Part shown: positions 35,201-43,947 of the stretch, in pieces | How positions within the stretch are numbered: position 1 is the first letter of the stretch | Layout: each line of letters begins with the position of its first letter | Assembly (NCBI GenBank): GCA_965223585.1 | Contig: CBDCWW010000024.1 | Location: 558,001 to 622,000 of the forward strand | Direction: 5' to 3' | Length of the DNA stretch: 64,000 nt | Source of the DNA: CBDCVN01 sp965223585 | Lineage (GTDB): Bacteria; Deinococcota; Deinococci; Deinococcales; Trueperaceae | Notes under the pieces: model-generated | The model's database searches: none | What the model was told of the DNA's origin: nothing | The model's input: only the letters and a program-made list of their open reading frames with translations | Made by a program: the position numbers and the translations under genes

Positions 35201-36868
35201 ATGAATAATTATTCAATAAACCCAAAATGCATTATATTTTCTGCATTTGTTATTTTATTTCTTACCCTATTTACTAATTCATATGCACAACATCATGGTG
35301 GAACACAAGCACCACCAATTTCTTTTGGTGATGGAGAGGTTACCGTAAATACTAGTATTTATCCACCTGACTTCATTCCAAGCAAAGACTCTAGTACCAA
35401 CCTTAAGGTTAGATTCTTCGATGCCTCTTCAGGTTCCAATATTCCAAATGTAACTTACCGTGTTCAAATATACTCTGGGGAGCAGTTACTTGCAAACCAA
35501 ACGTATTTTGACAGCGATGGTGAGCTAGACATCCACATTAAACCAAGATCTGGTTGTGAAGAAAAGATTGATTTGTGGCGCTGTACAACATATGAAGGAG
35601 AGATGGATCCAATCGTTCCAAGCGCCTTTGCCTCAACTGATAAAAGTACACCTGTAATTAAAGGGCCTGTATTTGACAAAAGTGGAACGTATACAGTTAA
35701 AGTGGCAATAATTGGTGCAACAAATCCCAAGACACAAGTTGAACAAGACATAAATTTTGAAACAAATATAATGATTGCCCAAGAACAGCAATTATCTTTA
35801 GGTGTTTCATCTGGTGCAGTGCCTATATTGGTTAGAGATTATCACGAAAAAATATCTTCTTTGCAATTCTATGAAGAATCAAACTCAATCAAAATGGAAA
35901 TACCGCTTCCAGAGGAAAACACAGCTCACGCACCAATAATAAAAAATGAGATTGCCTTTCCAAAAACTTTTGAACCATTTAATGAAGTAAGTAGTTTCTC
36001 TGGGTTTGTAGATGGGGTTCCTTTATTGCCCAAAACCTTACACTTCGATAAAGCATCTGATAAGACTGACAATATTCTCCATATTATGGTATCAAGTGAT
36101 GAATTACAGTCATTAAAGGAGAAAATCTCTGATCCTGACAATTTTTCACTGGTAATTACTCCTAATTCTGAAGAGTTTCTCGAGTCCAAAAAGCTAAAAT
36201 TTGATAATGGGTATTCTGCATTAGCTTCAGTTGATACAAGGCGCTCTGAAAGTAAAGACACGGTTTTCTCAGTAGCATTCTTTGACACCTCTGGAAACCT
36301 TGTCGAAGATGTAAGGTATGCATATGGAATAAAAGATCCTAACGGAAACGAAAGTCTAAATATGGGAGGAAATGAAAGCCAAATTGGATTAAAGCTTCCT
36401 AGTGGTAGTGACATGCAAACAATTTCTACTCCAACTGACGGAAACTATAATCTAAAAGTGGTTCTAATAGGTACAGGACGTGATGACTTTGAAAATTACA
36501 TGTACCAAGACTTTAGTTTTGACATGAAAGAATTTTCAGCAGCACAAGCACCAGTAGTATCAAATGTAGAGTCTAAACCTGCAAGTGAAACAACTGAGGT
36601 AACTGCATTACCTGATTGGGTTAAAAGTAATGCAAAATGGTGGGCAGAAGGACAAATAGATGATAATTCCTTTATCCAAGGGATTCAAAGTCTAATAAAA
36701 CAAGGCCTAATTACAATTTCAGAAACAGAGGCTGGGCCTAGCTCGAGTGAAATTCCAGCTTGGGTCAAAAACAACGCAGGATGGTGGGCTGATGGGCAAA
36801 TATCTGAAAGTGACTTTCTTAAAGGAATTGAATATCTTGTAAGTATTGGAATAATTAGAGTTGATTGA
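35201..36868 (+). CDS. Secreted protein with thaumarchaeal-type C-terminal repeats
   Basis: The 555-aa product has a signal peptide ending at about residue 29 (LFTNSYA-Q). The mature part is beta-rich (VTVNTSIYPPDFIPSKDS..., SGSNIPNVTYRVQIYSGEQLL) and resembles Ig-like extracellular proteins of ammonia-oxidising archaea. The tail has two copies of a motif typical of Nitrososphaerota: LPDWVKSNAKWWAEGQIDDN (about 474-493) and IPAWVKNNAGWWADGQISES (about 521-540), each followed by F-x-x-G-I-x-x-L-x-x-x-G-I/L-I. I infer gene transfer from a marine thaumarchaeote. Two CTCGAG sites show that it has stayed long enough, or was open, to take up the local motif. Function unknown. Confidence 0.75.
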   Translation: MNNYSINPKCIIFSAFVILFLTLFTNSYAQHHGGTQAPPISFGDGEVTVNTSIYPPDFIPSKDSSTNLKVRFFDASSGSNIPNVTYRVQIYSGEQLLANQTYFDSDGELDIHIKPRSGCEEKIDLWRCTTYEGEMDPIVPSAFASTDKSTPVIKGPVFDKSGTYTVKVAIIGATNPKTQVEQDINFETNIMIAQEQQLSLGVSSGAVPILVRDYHEKISSLQFYEESNSIKMEIPLPEENTAHAPIIKNEIAFPKTFEPFNEVSSFSGFVDGVPLLPKTLHFDKASDKTDNILHIMVSSDELQSLKEKISDPDNFSLVITPNSEEFLESKKLKFDNGYSALASVDTRRSESKDTVFSVAFFDTSGNLVEDVRYAYGIKDPNGNESLNMGGNESQIGLKLPSGSDMQTISTPTDGNYNLKVVLIGTGRDDFENYMYQDFSFDMKEFSAAQAPVVSNVESKPASETTEVTALPDWVKSNAKWWAEGQIDDNSFIQGIQSLIKQGLITISETEAGPSSSEIPAWVKNNAGWWADGQISESDFLKGIEYLVSIGIIRVD

Positions 36869-37148
36869 TGCTTAGAAATTTTTAGGTAGAATTCATACAC
36901 ACCTAGACAAGATAAAAAACTACAGATGCCCTTATGAAGTGCAACTATCTGGTCGTTCTTGGAAATTCCACATGGAAAGTTACAGAAGCTTAAAAACTGT
37001 AATGTTGAAAATATAGCACAAATTGTTAAGTAATCTGGCATACTTGTGTATAATGAGCAAGATAAGTAACTTGCATATATACAGTATAGTAAAATACTCA
37101 ATAAGAACCTTTTTGAAAGCTTATTTATACTAATGTTTGGACTTAACA

Positions 37149-38321
37149 ATGACTCCTGAAAACCATCCCTTTGATTCAATTACTATAGAAAGTTTACAAG
37201 AACGTCAAAACAGTAAGTGGCAAGCTTATCCTAAAGGGATTTTACCTCTTTGGGTATCTGATATGGATTTCCCTACAGCTGATGTCATCATTCAGGCTTT
37301 GATTAATTGCGCAAAGACAAATAATCTAGTTTATCCCCTTTCAGAAGGTGTAACAGGCCTTAAAGAAGCTATTATCGCTCGTCAGAAATTAAAGTATAAC
37401 TGGGAAATAAAACATGAGAATATATGGCTTACCCACGGCACCGTACCGGGAATTTTTTTAGCTAGCCTTGCTTGTGCCTCTGTGAATGAGGAGATTATTA
37501 TTCCTGCTCCTATTTATCCGCAATTTACTAAGGCAGTAAAAACCACCCAACGCACAGCTTGCTACATTCAAATGGTAAAAGGTAGTAAAGGTTGGGAAAT
37601 AAACTTTGATGACCTAGAAAAGCATATTACTCCGGCAACAAGACTTATTATGTTTTGCAATCCACACAACCCTACAGGTCATGTTTTTACTCGCAAAGAA
37701 TTAGAAAAGCTTGCCGAAATAATTCTGGGGCACCGCCTTTGGGTAATCAGTGATGAAATACACTCTGATATTGTTTACCAAGGTTATAAACATATTCCTT
37801 TAGCATCTTTAAGTAGCGAAATCGCAGAACGCACCATTACACTCTTTAGCCCCACCAAAGGTTTTAATATTGCAGGTCTAAATATTGGTATTCTAGTTAC
37901 TCAAAACCCAAAGCTTATGGAACACCTTAAGAATGTAGGAGCAGGTTTCATACAACCACCTAATGTTATGGCCCAACATGCTACTTTAGCAGCTTATACC
38001 CAAGGTGAAGATTGGCTAAAAAGTACTGTGGCTTACCTTGAAGGTAATCGTCAGTTAGTACAAGCTTTTTTTCAAAAATGCTTACCCCAAATAAACTATG
38101 TGCCACCAGAAAGCACCTATCTTGCATGGTTAGATTTTAATACTTTAGGTCTAGGTGAAAGCTTAGAAGACGTGCTTTTAAAAGATTGTAAACTTGGTTT
38201 AAGTATGGGTAAGAATTATAGTGAGCATAGTCAGAGTTTTGCACGTTTGAACTTTGCTACTGCTAGGACTATTTTGGAAAGTGCTCTTAAAAGACTTGAA
38301 AAAGGTCTAAGAAAAACCTAA
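37149..38321 (+). CDS. PatB/MalY-type C-S lyase (PLP-dependent aminotransferase fold)
   Basis: This protein belongs to the cystathionine beta-lyase group of aminotransferase-like enzymes. It has ILPLWVSDMDFPTADVI near the start, VYPLSEGVTGLKEAI, CNPHNPTGHVFT (PLP-binding Asn/Pro), VISDEIHSDIVY (Asp and Tyr contacting PLP) and LFSPTKGFNIAGL with the PLP Lys. These enzymes cleave C-S bonds in cystathionine or cysteine conjugates. The frame opens at a TTG at 37137, but ATG 37149 (MTPENHPFDSI) is the better start and gives 390 aa. It stands alone between gaps. Confidence 0.9.
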   Translation: MTPENHPFDSITIESLQERQNSKWQAYPKGILPLWVSDMDFPTADVIIQALINCAKTNNLVYPLSEGVTGLKEAIIARQKLKYNWEIKHENIWLTHGTVPGIFLASLACASVNEEIIIPAPIYPQFTKAVKTTQRTACYIQMVKGSKGWEINFDDLEKHITPATRLIMFCNPHNPTGHVFTRKELEKLAEIILGHRLWVISDEIHSDIVYQGYKHIPLASLSSEIAERTITLFSPTKGFNIAGLNIGILVTQNPKLMEHLKNVGAGFIQPPNVMAQHATLAAYTQGEDWLKSTVAYLEGNRQLVQAFFQKCLPQINYVPPESTYLAWLDFNTLGLGESLEDVLLKDCKLGLSMGKNYSEHSQSFARLNFATARTILESALKRLEKGLRKT

Positions 38322-38327
38322 AGTGAA

Positions 38328-38550
38328 ATGCTCTCTGTAATTCGTGCTACTGAACTACATATTGGTGCAATTGCGTCAATTCATAAACAGGCCTTCCCTA
38401 GACAGCAAGATTCAGGAACTTAGGTTTCTGCTACAATTCGTACATATCCACGAATTTTTGCTTTTGTTTTGCTCGAGCAAGCAGGAATTGTAGATTATGC
38501 TTTTTGGGCACAAAAATCTGATCAGACAAGCACACTAGATATACAATGGT
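38328..38550 (+). pseudogene. GNAT acetyltransferase pseudogene
   Basis: From ATG 38328 the frame reads SVIRATELHIGAIASIHKQAFPRQQDSGT and meets TAG at 38421-38423. The same frame goes on as VSATIRTYPRIFAFVLLEQAGIVDYAFWAQKSD. Together this is the N-terminal half of a GNAT acetyltransferase (I-R-x-A-T-x-x-D-I-x-A-I-x-x-I-H-x-x-A-F-P-R-Q-Q...Y-P-R-...-F-V-x-E...G-I-V-G-Y). The catalytic half is missing. It therefore is a decayed, truncated gene. Confidence 0.6.
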
Positions 38551-38590
38551 TGATATTATACTGTTCTAAATCTAAGATATATCTATTGCT

Positions 38591-39931
38591 ATGTTTTCAC
38601 GAAGAGCTTGCATTATAACCTACGGTTGCCAAATGAACGAATACGACAGCCATACTATTAATTCAGAGTTAGTATCTGGTGGTCACCAAATAGTACAAAG
38701 TCCTGAAGACGCTAACCTTATAATTCTAAATACTTGTGCGGTAAGGGGTAAGCCTGTTGAGAAAGTTGTTTCTGTTCTAGGAGAACTGCGTAAGGCAAAG
38801 CGTCAGGGGCGTGAGTTGATTATAGGCTTGATGGGCTGCTTAGCACAGTTAGAAGAAGGTCAAGAAATAGCTAAAAAGTTTGGGGTAGACATTTTAATTG
38901 GTCCCGGAGCAATTACTGACATTTTACCTGCTATTGAGGCTGTTCAAAACGGACAAAAAGAATATCAAAATTTAGATTTTAAAGATGAGTTGCATGAATA
39001 CTTAACTCCGGCACCTAATTGTTTAACAGGATTTCTTACTATTATGCGTGGCTGTAACCACCATTGTACATATTGCATTGTTCCTACTACTCGCGGGCCT
39101 GAAGTTAGCCGTTCAGTAGAATCTATAATGCATGAGGCCAAACAAATGAAAGAAAATGGAGTTCAAGAAATTTACCTTTTAGGACAAAATGTTAATAGCT
39201 ATGGGTTAGGGCGTGATGACTTACCATCTTTTGCTGAACTTTTGCGCTTAGTTGCTGGTATAGGAATACCAAGAGTAAAATTTACCACTAGCCATCCTAT
39301 GAACTTTAGTAGTGATATAATTGAGGCTATTGCCGAGACACCAAATATCTGTAAGTACATTCATTTACCAGTACAATCTGGTAGTGATAGCGTTTTACGT
39401 CGCATGGCTCGAGAGTACCGCTCAGAGCGTTATCTAGAAATAATAGAGGAGATCAAAACTAAAATTCCTGACGTGGTTCTCTCAACCGATATCATAGTGG
39501 GCTTCCCCGGTGAAACTGAAAAGGATTTTGAGGCCACATTAGAACTTTACGAAAAAGTACAATATGATCAAGCTTATATGTTTATCTATTCAGCTCGAGC
39601 AGGTACACCTAGTTACAAACATTTTACTGATATGCCTAGGGAAATTAAAACAGAGCGTTTACAAAGGCTTATTGAAAGGCAGAAACATTGGTCTTTCAAG
39701 TGTAATCAGCGTTGGGTGAACCAAAGTTTGCAGGTGCTAATAAAAGAAGAAGCTACACAAGGTGATTATATGACTGGACACAGCGATCAAAATCATACGG
39801 TACTGGTACCTAAAAACCAAGTGAATAAACTAGGTTTACATAAAGTAAAGATAGATACTGTTACACCGCACACCCTTTACGGAACAGTAGAAGGGTTCGA
39901 TACCCAGACTATACCCTTGATGATGGCTTAA
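38591..39931 (+). CDS. miaB: tRNA-2-methylthio-N6-dimethylallyladenosine synthase
   Basis: The 446-aa radical-SAM methylthiotransferase modifies A37 of tRNAs. The N-terminal domain carries the first cluster cysteines C13, C49 and C83 (YGCQMNEYDS, LNTCAVRGK, MGCLAQ). The radical-SAM cluster is at C155, C159 and C162 (RGCNHHCTYCIVPTTRGPE). A TRAM domain ends it (VLIKEEATQGDYMTGHSDQN...). ftsE follows after three bases on the same strand. Confidence 0.97.
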   Translation: MFSRRACIITYGCQMNEYDSHTINSELVSGGHQIVQSPEDANLIILNTCAVRGKPVEKVVSVLGELRKAKRQGRELIIGLMGCLAQLEEGQEIAKKFGVDILIGPGAITDILPAIEAVQNGQKEYQNLDFKDELHEYLTPAPNCLTGFLTIMRGCNHHCTYCIVPTTRGPEVSRSVESIMHEAKQMKENGVQEIYLLGQNVNSYGLGRDDLPSFAELLRLVAGIGIPRVKFTTSHPMNFSSDIIEAIAETPNICKYIHLPVQSGSDSVLRRMAREYRSERYLEIIEEIKTKIPDVVLSTDIIVGFPGETEKDFEATLELYEKVQYDQAYMFIYSARAGTPSYKHFTDMPREIKTERLQRLIERQKHWSFKCNQRWVNQSLQVLIKEEATQGDYMTGHSDQNHTVLVPKNQVNKLGLHKVKIDTVTPHTLYGTVEGFDTQTIPLMMA

Positions 39932-39934
39932 TTA

Positions 39935-40615
39935 ATGATTCGCTTTAAAAAAGTTACCAAAACTTACTCTAGAGCACACGTTCATGCACTACGTGACGTG
40001 ACTTTTAGAGTTTTCCCAAAAGAATTTGTCTATATAACAGGTCATTCAGGGGCAGGTAAGTCAACTTTGCTTTCACTCATTTTAAGACGCACCTTGCCTA
40101 CAGATGGTATAGTTACCATTTTAGATCATGACATAAGTAAGGTAGGTAGAAGACAGCTTCCTTATTTAAGGCGTAATATAGGAATGATTTTCCAAGATCA
40201 CCGCTTACTTCCTAACATGAGTGTTCTAGATAATCTTACTTTTGTACTAAGAGCATTAGGAGAAAAGAAGTTGCTCGAGCAAAGAGCCCTAAGTGCACTA
40301 CGTGATGTAAACTTAGCGCACAAGCGCAAAGCTTACCCTATAGAATTATCACTTGGTGAACAGCAACGTGTTGCTGTTGCTAGAGCTTTAGTAACCCATC
40401 CACCCTTACTACTTTGCGATGAGCCCACTGGCAATCTAGACCCAGAAACCAGCTGGGAAATTTTAGAGCTTCTAAACGAGATTAATGCAGGTGGTACTAC
40501 AGTAGTGGTTGCTACTCACGCTCGAGAGCTAGTAGATCAAGTTCGCCACCGCACTATTGTCTTGCGTAGCGGCACAATTATACGAGATGATGCAGAAGGT
40601 GGCTACTCTATTTAA
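39935..40615 (+). CDS. ftsE: Cell division ATP-binding protein FtsE
   Basis: This 226-aa ABC ATPase has the FtsE pattern: MIRFKKVTKTYSRAHVHALRDVTF, Walker A GHSGAGKST (36-44), NIGMIFQDHRLLPNMSVLDNL, the signature LSLGEQQRVAVARAL and Walker B LLLCDEPTGNLDPETS. FtsE works with the membrane protein FtsX to control septal peptidoglycan hydrolases. FtsX normally follows in the same operon; here dusA overlaps the ftsE end instead, so ftsX must lie elsewhere or be absent. Two GCTCGAG sites are present. Confidence 0.93.
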   Translation: MIRFKKVTKTYSRAHVHALRDVTFRVFPKEFVYITGHSGAGKSTLLSLILRRTLPTDGIVTILDHDISKVGRRQLPYLRRNIGMIFQDHRLLPNMSVLDNLTFVLRALGEKKLLEQRALSALRDVNLAHKRKAYPIELSLGEQQRVAVARALVTHPPLLLCDEPTGNLDPETSWEILELLNEINAGGTTVVVATHARELVDQVRHRTIVLRSGTIIRDDAEGGYSI

Positions 40616-41603
40616 TTGCAATAATCTTAACCCCTTAAGCATAGCTCCAATGATGTCTTATACAGACCGTCATTACCGCTTTTTTATGCGTCAAATCACC
40701 AAAAGCACCTTACTTTATAGTGAGATGGTTACTACCAAAGCAATTTTGCACGGTGATAGAGCAAAATTATTGGACTACTCTGATGAAGAACATCCTTTAG
40801 CCCTACAAATTGGCGGAGATAATCCTAAGGAACTTGCTGAGTGTGCCAGTATTGCCGAGGATTGGGGTTACGATGAAGTGAATCTCAATGTGGGTTGTCC
40901 TAGTGATAGAGTACAAAACGGTAACTTTGGTGCTTGCCTGATGGCACAGCCAAAATTAGTTGCCGAGGGCATTGCAGCTATGTGCCAAGCTGTAAGCATT
41001 CCTGTAACCATCAAACAACGTATTGGCATCGATGAACTAGATAGTTATGAAGACTTAGCAAAGTTTATAAGTATTGTCTCACAAGCAAAGCCTGCTAGAT
41101 TTACTATTCATGCACGTAAGGCATGGCTTAAGGGCTTAAGTCCTAAAGAAAACCGTAGCATCCCACCTTTACGTTATGAAGATGTATATAAACTTAAAAA
41201 TGAATTTCCTGAGCTAATAATTGAGATCAATGGTGGTATTACAACTTGGCAAGAGGTTAATGATCATCTTAGTCATGTTGATGGTGTAATGATAGGCAGA
41301 GCAGCTTATGAAAATCCTTATCTTTTTGCTGAAGCTGATAAGAACATTTATAATGACAGCACTAAACCCCCAACACGTTATGAGATTATTGAAAACATGT
41401 TGCCTTATATTGAAACTTGGCTCAGTAAAGATCTCTATTTAAAACACATTACAAAGCATATGTTAGGATTGTTTGCGAATATGCGGGGTGCAAGAAAATG
41501 GAGAAGACACATTAGTGAAAATGCTCATAAGCAAGGGGCAGGTATCGAGGTAGTTTTAGAAGCCATGCAATACACAATGTCCAAAAGCTTACTTCTTGAC
41601 TAA
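40590..41603 (+). CDS. dusA: tRNA-dihydrouridine synthase A
   Basis: The product reduces uridine to dihydrouridine in tRNA using FMN. It has LSIAPMMSYTDRHYRFFMRQIT, NLNVGCPSDRVQNGNFGACLM (catalytic Cys in G-C-P-S), RFTIHARKAWLKGLSPKENRSIPPLRYEDVY and GVMIGRAAYENPYLF, all typical of DusA. The frame opens at 40557, but the ATG pair at 40587/40590 is the likely start (338 aa from 40590). It overlaps ftsE by about 26 bases, so expression may be coupled. No ftsX intervenes. Confidence 0.95.
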   Translation: MQKVATLFNCNNLNPLSIAPMMSYTDRHYRFFMRQITKSTLLYSEMVTTKAILHGDRAKLLDYSDEEHPLALQIGGDNPKELAECASIAEDWGYDEVNLNVGCPSDRVQNGNFGACLMAQPKLVAEGIAAMCQAVSIPVTIKQRIGIDELDSYEDLAKFISIVSQAKPARFTIHARKAWLKGLSPKENRSIPPLRYEDVYKLKNEFPELIIEINGGITTWQEVNDHLSHVDGVMIGRAAYENPYLFAEADKNIYNDSTKPPTRYEIIENMLPYIETWLSKDLYLKHITKHMLGLFANMRGARKWRRHISENAHKQGAGIEVVLEAMQYTMSKSLLLD

Positions 41604-41638
41604 AACCTTTTTGCAATTCATCAAGAAGATTAGCAATT

Positions 41639-42898
41639 TTACTTCTTTACACCCAACCATAATGTAGCACATGTACCCGCCTTGCTAGAAAGCTCGAGCT
41701 TACCAGTGTGAGCCTTAGCAACTGCTTGTACAACTCTTAGGCCCAAGCCTTCAGGAATTGGGTCGGGAAGCCCCGGACCAGTATCATTAACTTGCAAAAA
41801 AGCCTGACCATCCATTTGTCCACTCCGAATAGTCACAGTACCATGAGCCGTGCACCTAAAGGCATTAGCAAGAAGGTTATTAAGAGCTTGCTCGATAAGT
41901 CGTGCATCGCACCAAGCAGTTGCAGGGTTGTTGTCGAGGTAGAGCTCTAGACCTTTAGCTAGCGCTAGAGGTTGGAAACGATCATAAGCAGCAGCAACTA
42001 TGTCACTTAGGTCAATAGCTGCTGCACGTAACTCACCTGCTTCGGCTCGAGAGAGCGCCAGAAGGTTTTGCGCAAGTGTCTCAAGCCGCAAAGACTCACT
42101 GTAAAGCCGATCAAGCATATTGGAATCAACAGGAATCTTTTTAGAACGTGCAGCCTCGAGGCTAGCTCTTAAGGCAGAAAGGGGAGTGCGAAGTTCATGA
42201 GCAGCATAGGCTAAGAACTGCTGCTCACGCTTACGCTCAGCTCTAAGACGCGTAAGCAATTCTGCAAAGCTGCGTGCAAGTTGAGCAGGTTCCCCCAGAC
42301 CAGATACTTCAGGCACATCAGCAGCGTCCTCAAATCGGCTTGCTGCATCAGTCAATTTACGTAATGGCCTTAAAGCAACTCCTACAGTTGGCCAAGCTAC
42401 AACGCCTACCAACAAGGTTAACAAAAATGTCAAAGGAATCGCAATTCTGTTGTAAGGTTGCAGAACCTCCCAAGTACTTAGTAGAGGACGACCCACTTGT
42501 ACAACTAGACCCTCTTCAAGCTCAAGAAGGGTAAATACACGCCAGCTCGAGACACTACGCCCCTCACTTTTTTCTCCTAACAAGCCTTCAGGATCAAGGG
42601 GTCGTGGGGCACTAACGATACCTCCCTCCCACAAAAGTTGCCCTTCTAAGTAAACTTGGGCCGAGTTGACACCACGTTCGTCTGTAAGGTAATTTTCAAT
42701 GACTGAGGGAATACGCACCTCATGATCTAATCGAGACATTGCAGTCTCAAGAATCACCTCAGCGAGAAGTCGACCTTCGGTATCAAGTTCATTAAGTCTT
42801 AAACTAAGAAGTAACCAATAGGTAAGGCCCAAGCCTAGAGCCAAACCCAAGAAGGTTAGCAGCGAGGCAATCAGTGCAAGCTTAAAACGTAGGTTCAT
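41639..42898 (-). CDS. Sensor histidine kinase
   Basis: This 419-aa kinase has two membrane helices (about residues 8-33 and 155-180) around an extracytoplasmic loop, a HAMP region (LRPLRKLTDAASRFEDAAD), the dimerisation/phosphoacceptor domain with YAAHELRTPLSALRASLEAAR (His at about 236), and the ATPase domain (NNLLANAFRCTAHGT; NDTGPGLPD; GLGLRVVQAVA). Its start overlaps the response-regulator stop (TAATG), so they form one unit. It faces the desaturase regulator region; whether it senses membrane state is a guess. Base composition is a little more GC-rich than its surroundings but carries CTCGAG sites. Confidence 0.93.
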   Translation of the reverse strand: MNLRFKLALIASLLTFLGLALGLGLTYWLLLSLRLNELDTEGRLLAEVILETAMSRLDHEVRIPSVIENYLTDERGVNSAQVYLEGQLLWEGGIVSAPRPLDPEGLLGEKSEGRSVSSWRVFTLLELEEGLVVQVGRPLLSTWEVLQPYNRIAIPLTFLLTLLVGVVAWPTVGVALRPLRKLTDAASRFEDAADVPEVSGLGEPAQLARSFAELLTRLRAERKREQQFLAYAAHELRTPLSALRASLEAARSKKIPVDSNMLDRLYSESLRLETLAQNLLALSRAEAGELRAAAIDLSDIVAAAYDRFQPLALAKGLELYLDNNPATAWCDARLIEQALNNLLANAFRCTAHGTVTIRSGQMDGQAFLQVNDTGPGLPDPIPEGLGLRVVQAVAKAHTGKLELSSKAGTCATLWLGVKK

Positions 42899-43566
42899 TA
42901 CGTCCTTTCTTCACCCGAAAAGCGATAGCCCATCCCCCGTACTGTTTCGATCAGACCCTCGCCTAGTTTAGCTCGTAAATTTTTTATATATACATCAACA
43001 AGATTTGAGTTTGCCTCATACTCGAGCCCCCAAATACGCTCTAGCATGTCCTCACGACTAAAGACCCTACCGGGATTGAGCATCAGTAGCTCGAGCACTT
43101 CATACTCTTTAGCAGTAAGCCGGATGAGGTCTTCTTGACGGCGAACTTGTCGTTCTTCAGGTAGTAAAATCACTTCCCCTGAGGTGATCTGACGGGGGCG
43201 TATCTCACCACGGCGATATAGCGCCTTGAGCCGAGCAACAAGTTCAGCAAGTTCAAAAGGTTTAGCAAGATAATCATCGCCAAACTCTAAACCCCGTACC
43301 CGATCAGGTAGGGTTTCACGGGCTGTTAAAAATAGTATGGGTTGACGAAAACCAGCATCACGTATTTGTTCTGCCAAACGAAAACCTGCTTCTTTACCCT
43401 CTGGCAACATGACATCTAGAATTATAAGGTCAAAGGGGTGTTGCCAGAGAGTTTCCCAAGCTTCATCAGCAGAGTAAGCACAGATAGGTTCAAATCCGTG
43501 TGCTGTAAGGCTATCATGCAAGGTGTCTGCAAGGGATTTTTCATCTTCAACAATTAATAACTGCAT
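42898..43566 (-). CDS. OmpR/PhoB-type response regulator
   Basis: The receiver domain (MQLLIVEDEKSLADTLHD, LIILDVMLPEG with the phosphoacceptor Asp, and FLTARET..DYLAKPFELAEL) is followed by an OmpR-type winged helix (LTAKEYEVLELLMLNPGRVFSREDMLERIWG, then VDVYIKNLRAKLGE and ETVRGMGYRF). I start it at ATG 43566; the open frame reaches 43650, but the extra 28 residues do not belong to the family. It partners the histidine kinase downstream. The nearest divergent gene is a fatty acid desaturase. Confidence 0.95.
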   Translation of the reverse strand: MQLLIVEDEKSLADTLHDSLTAHGFEPICAYSADEAWETLWQHPFDLIILDVMLPEGKEAGFRLAEQIRDAGFRQPILFLTARETLPDRVRGLEFGDDYLAKPFELAELVARLKALYRRGEIRPRQITSGEVILLPEERQVRRQEDLIRLTAKEYEVLELLMLNPGRVFSREDMLERIWGLEYEANSNLVDVYIKNLRAKLGEGLIETVRGMGYRFSGEERT

Positions 43567-43947
43567 GATTTCTCTATTCCAAACTGTTATCACGGTAGGG
43601 CTACTTTGTGAACCCAAAATGAATTTTACAATTAACCTAGCAGCACACAAAACTTTGCATATTTCATATTCGATTCATGGCATGATTCTATTTTTAGTCA
43701 TAGAGGCAAGGCAGCACAAAAAGTGAGCCTATGAGCACAAGAATTTAGCATACTTGTCTAATTAAAAACATCGGTTCACATTAGGACCAAAAATGAGTCC
43801 TTTATGGCACAAGCTGTCACAAAAAACCCCTCTTAGCAAACAGCACGCTAAAACTGTGATGCAAAATACCCATTGGCGTAGTTGCCTAGTTCGATTTTTA
43901 GCGTGTAAGTATTGTGCCAGTAAATTTTTCTAAGGAGAAAATTTAAA
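43567..43947. other. Divergent intergenic region before the desaturase gene
   Basis: This region separates the two-component operon from the desaturase. No gene is seen. AAGGAG at 43932-43937, ten bases before the desaturase ATG, is a clear ribosome binding site, so this gene is not leaderless. The long 5' region could hold the target of the regulator or a temperature-responsive leader; I see no defined repeat. Confidence 0.5.
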
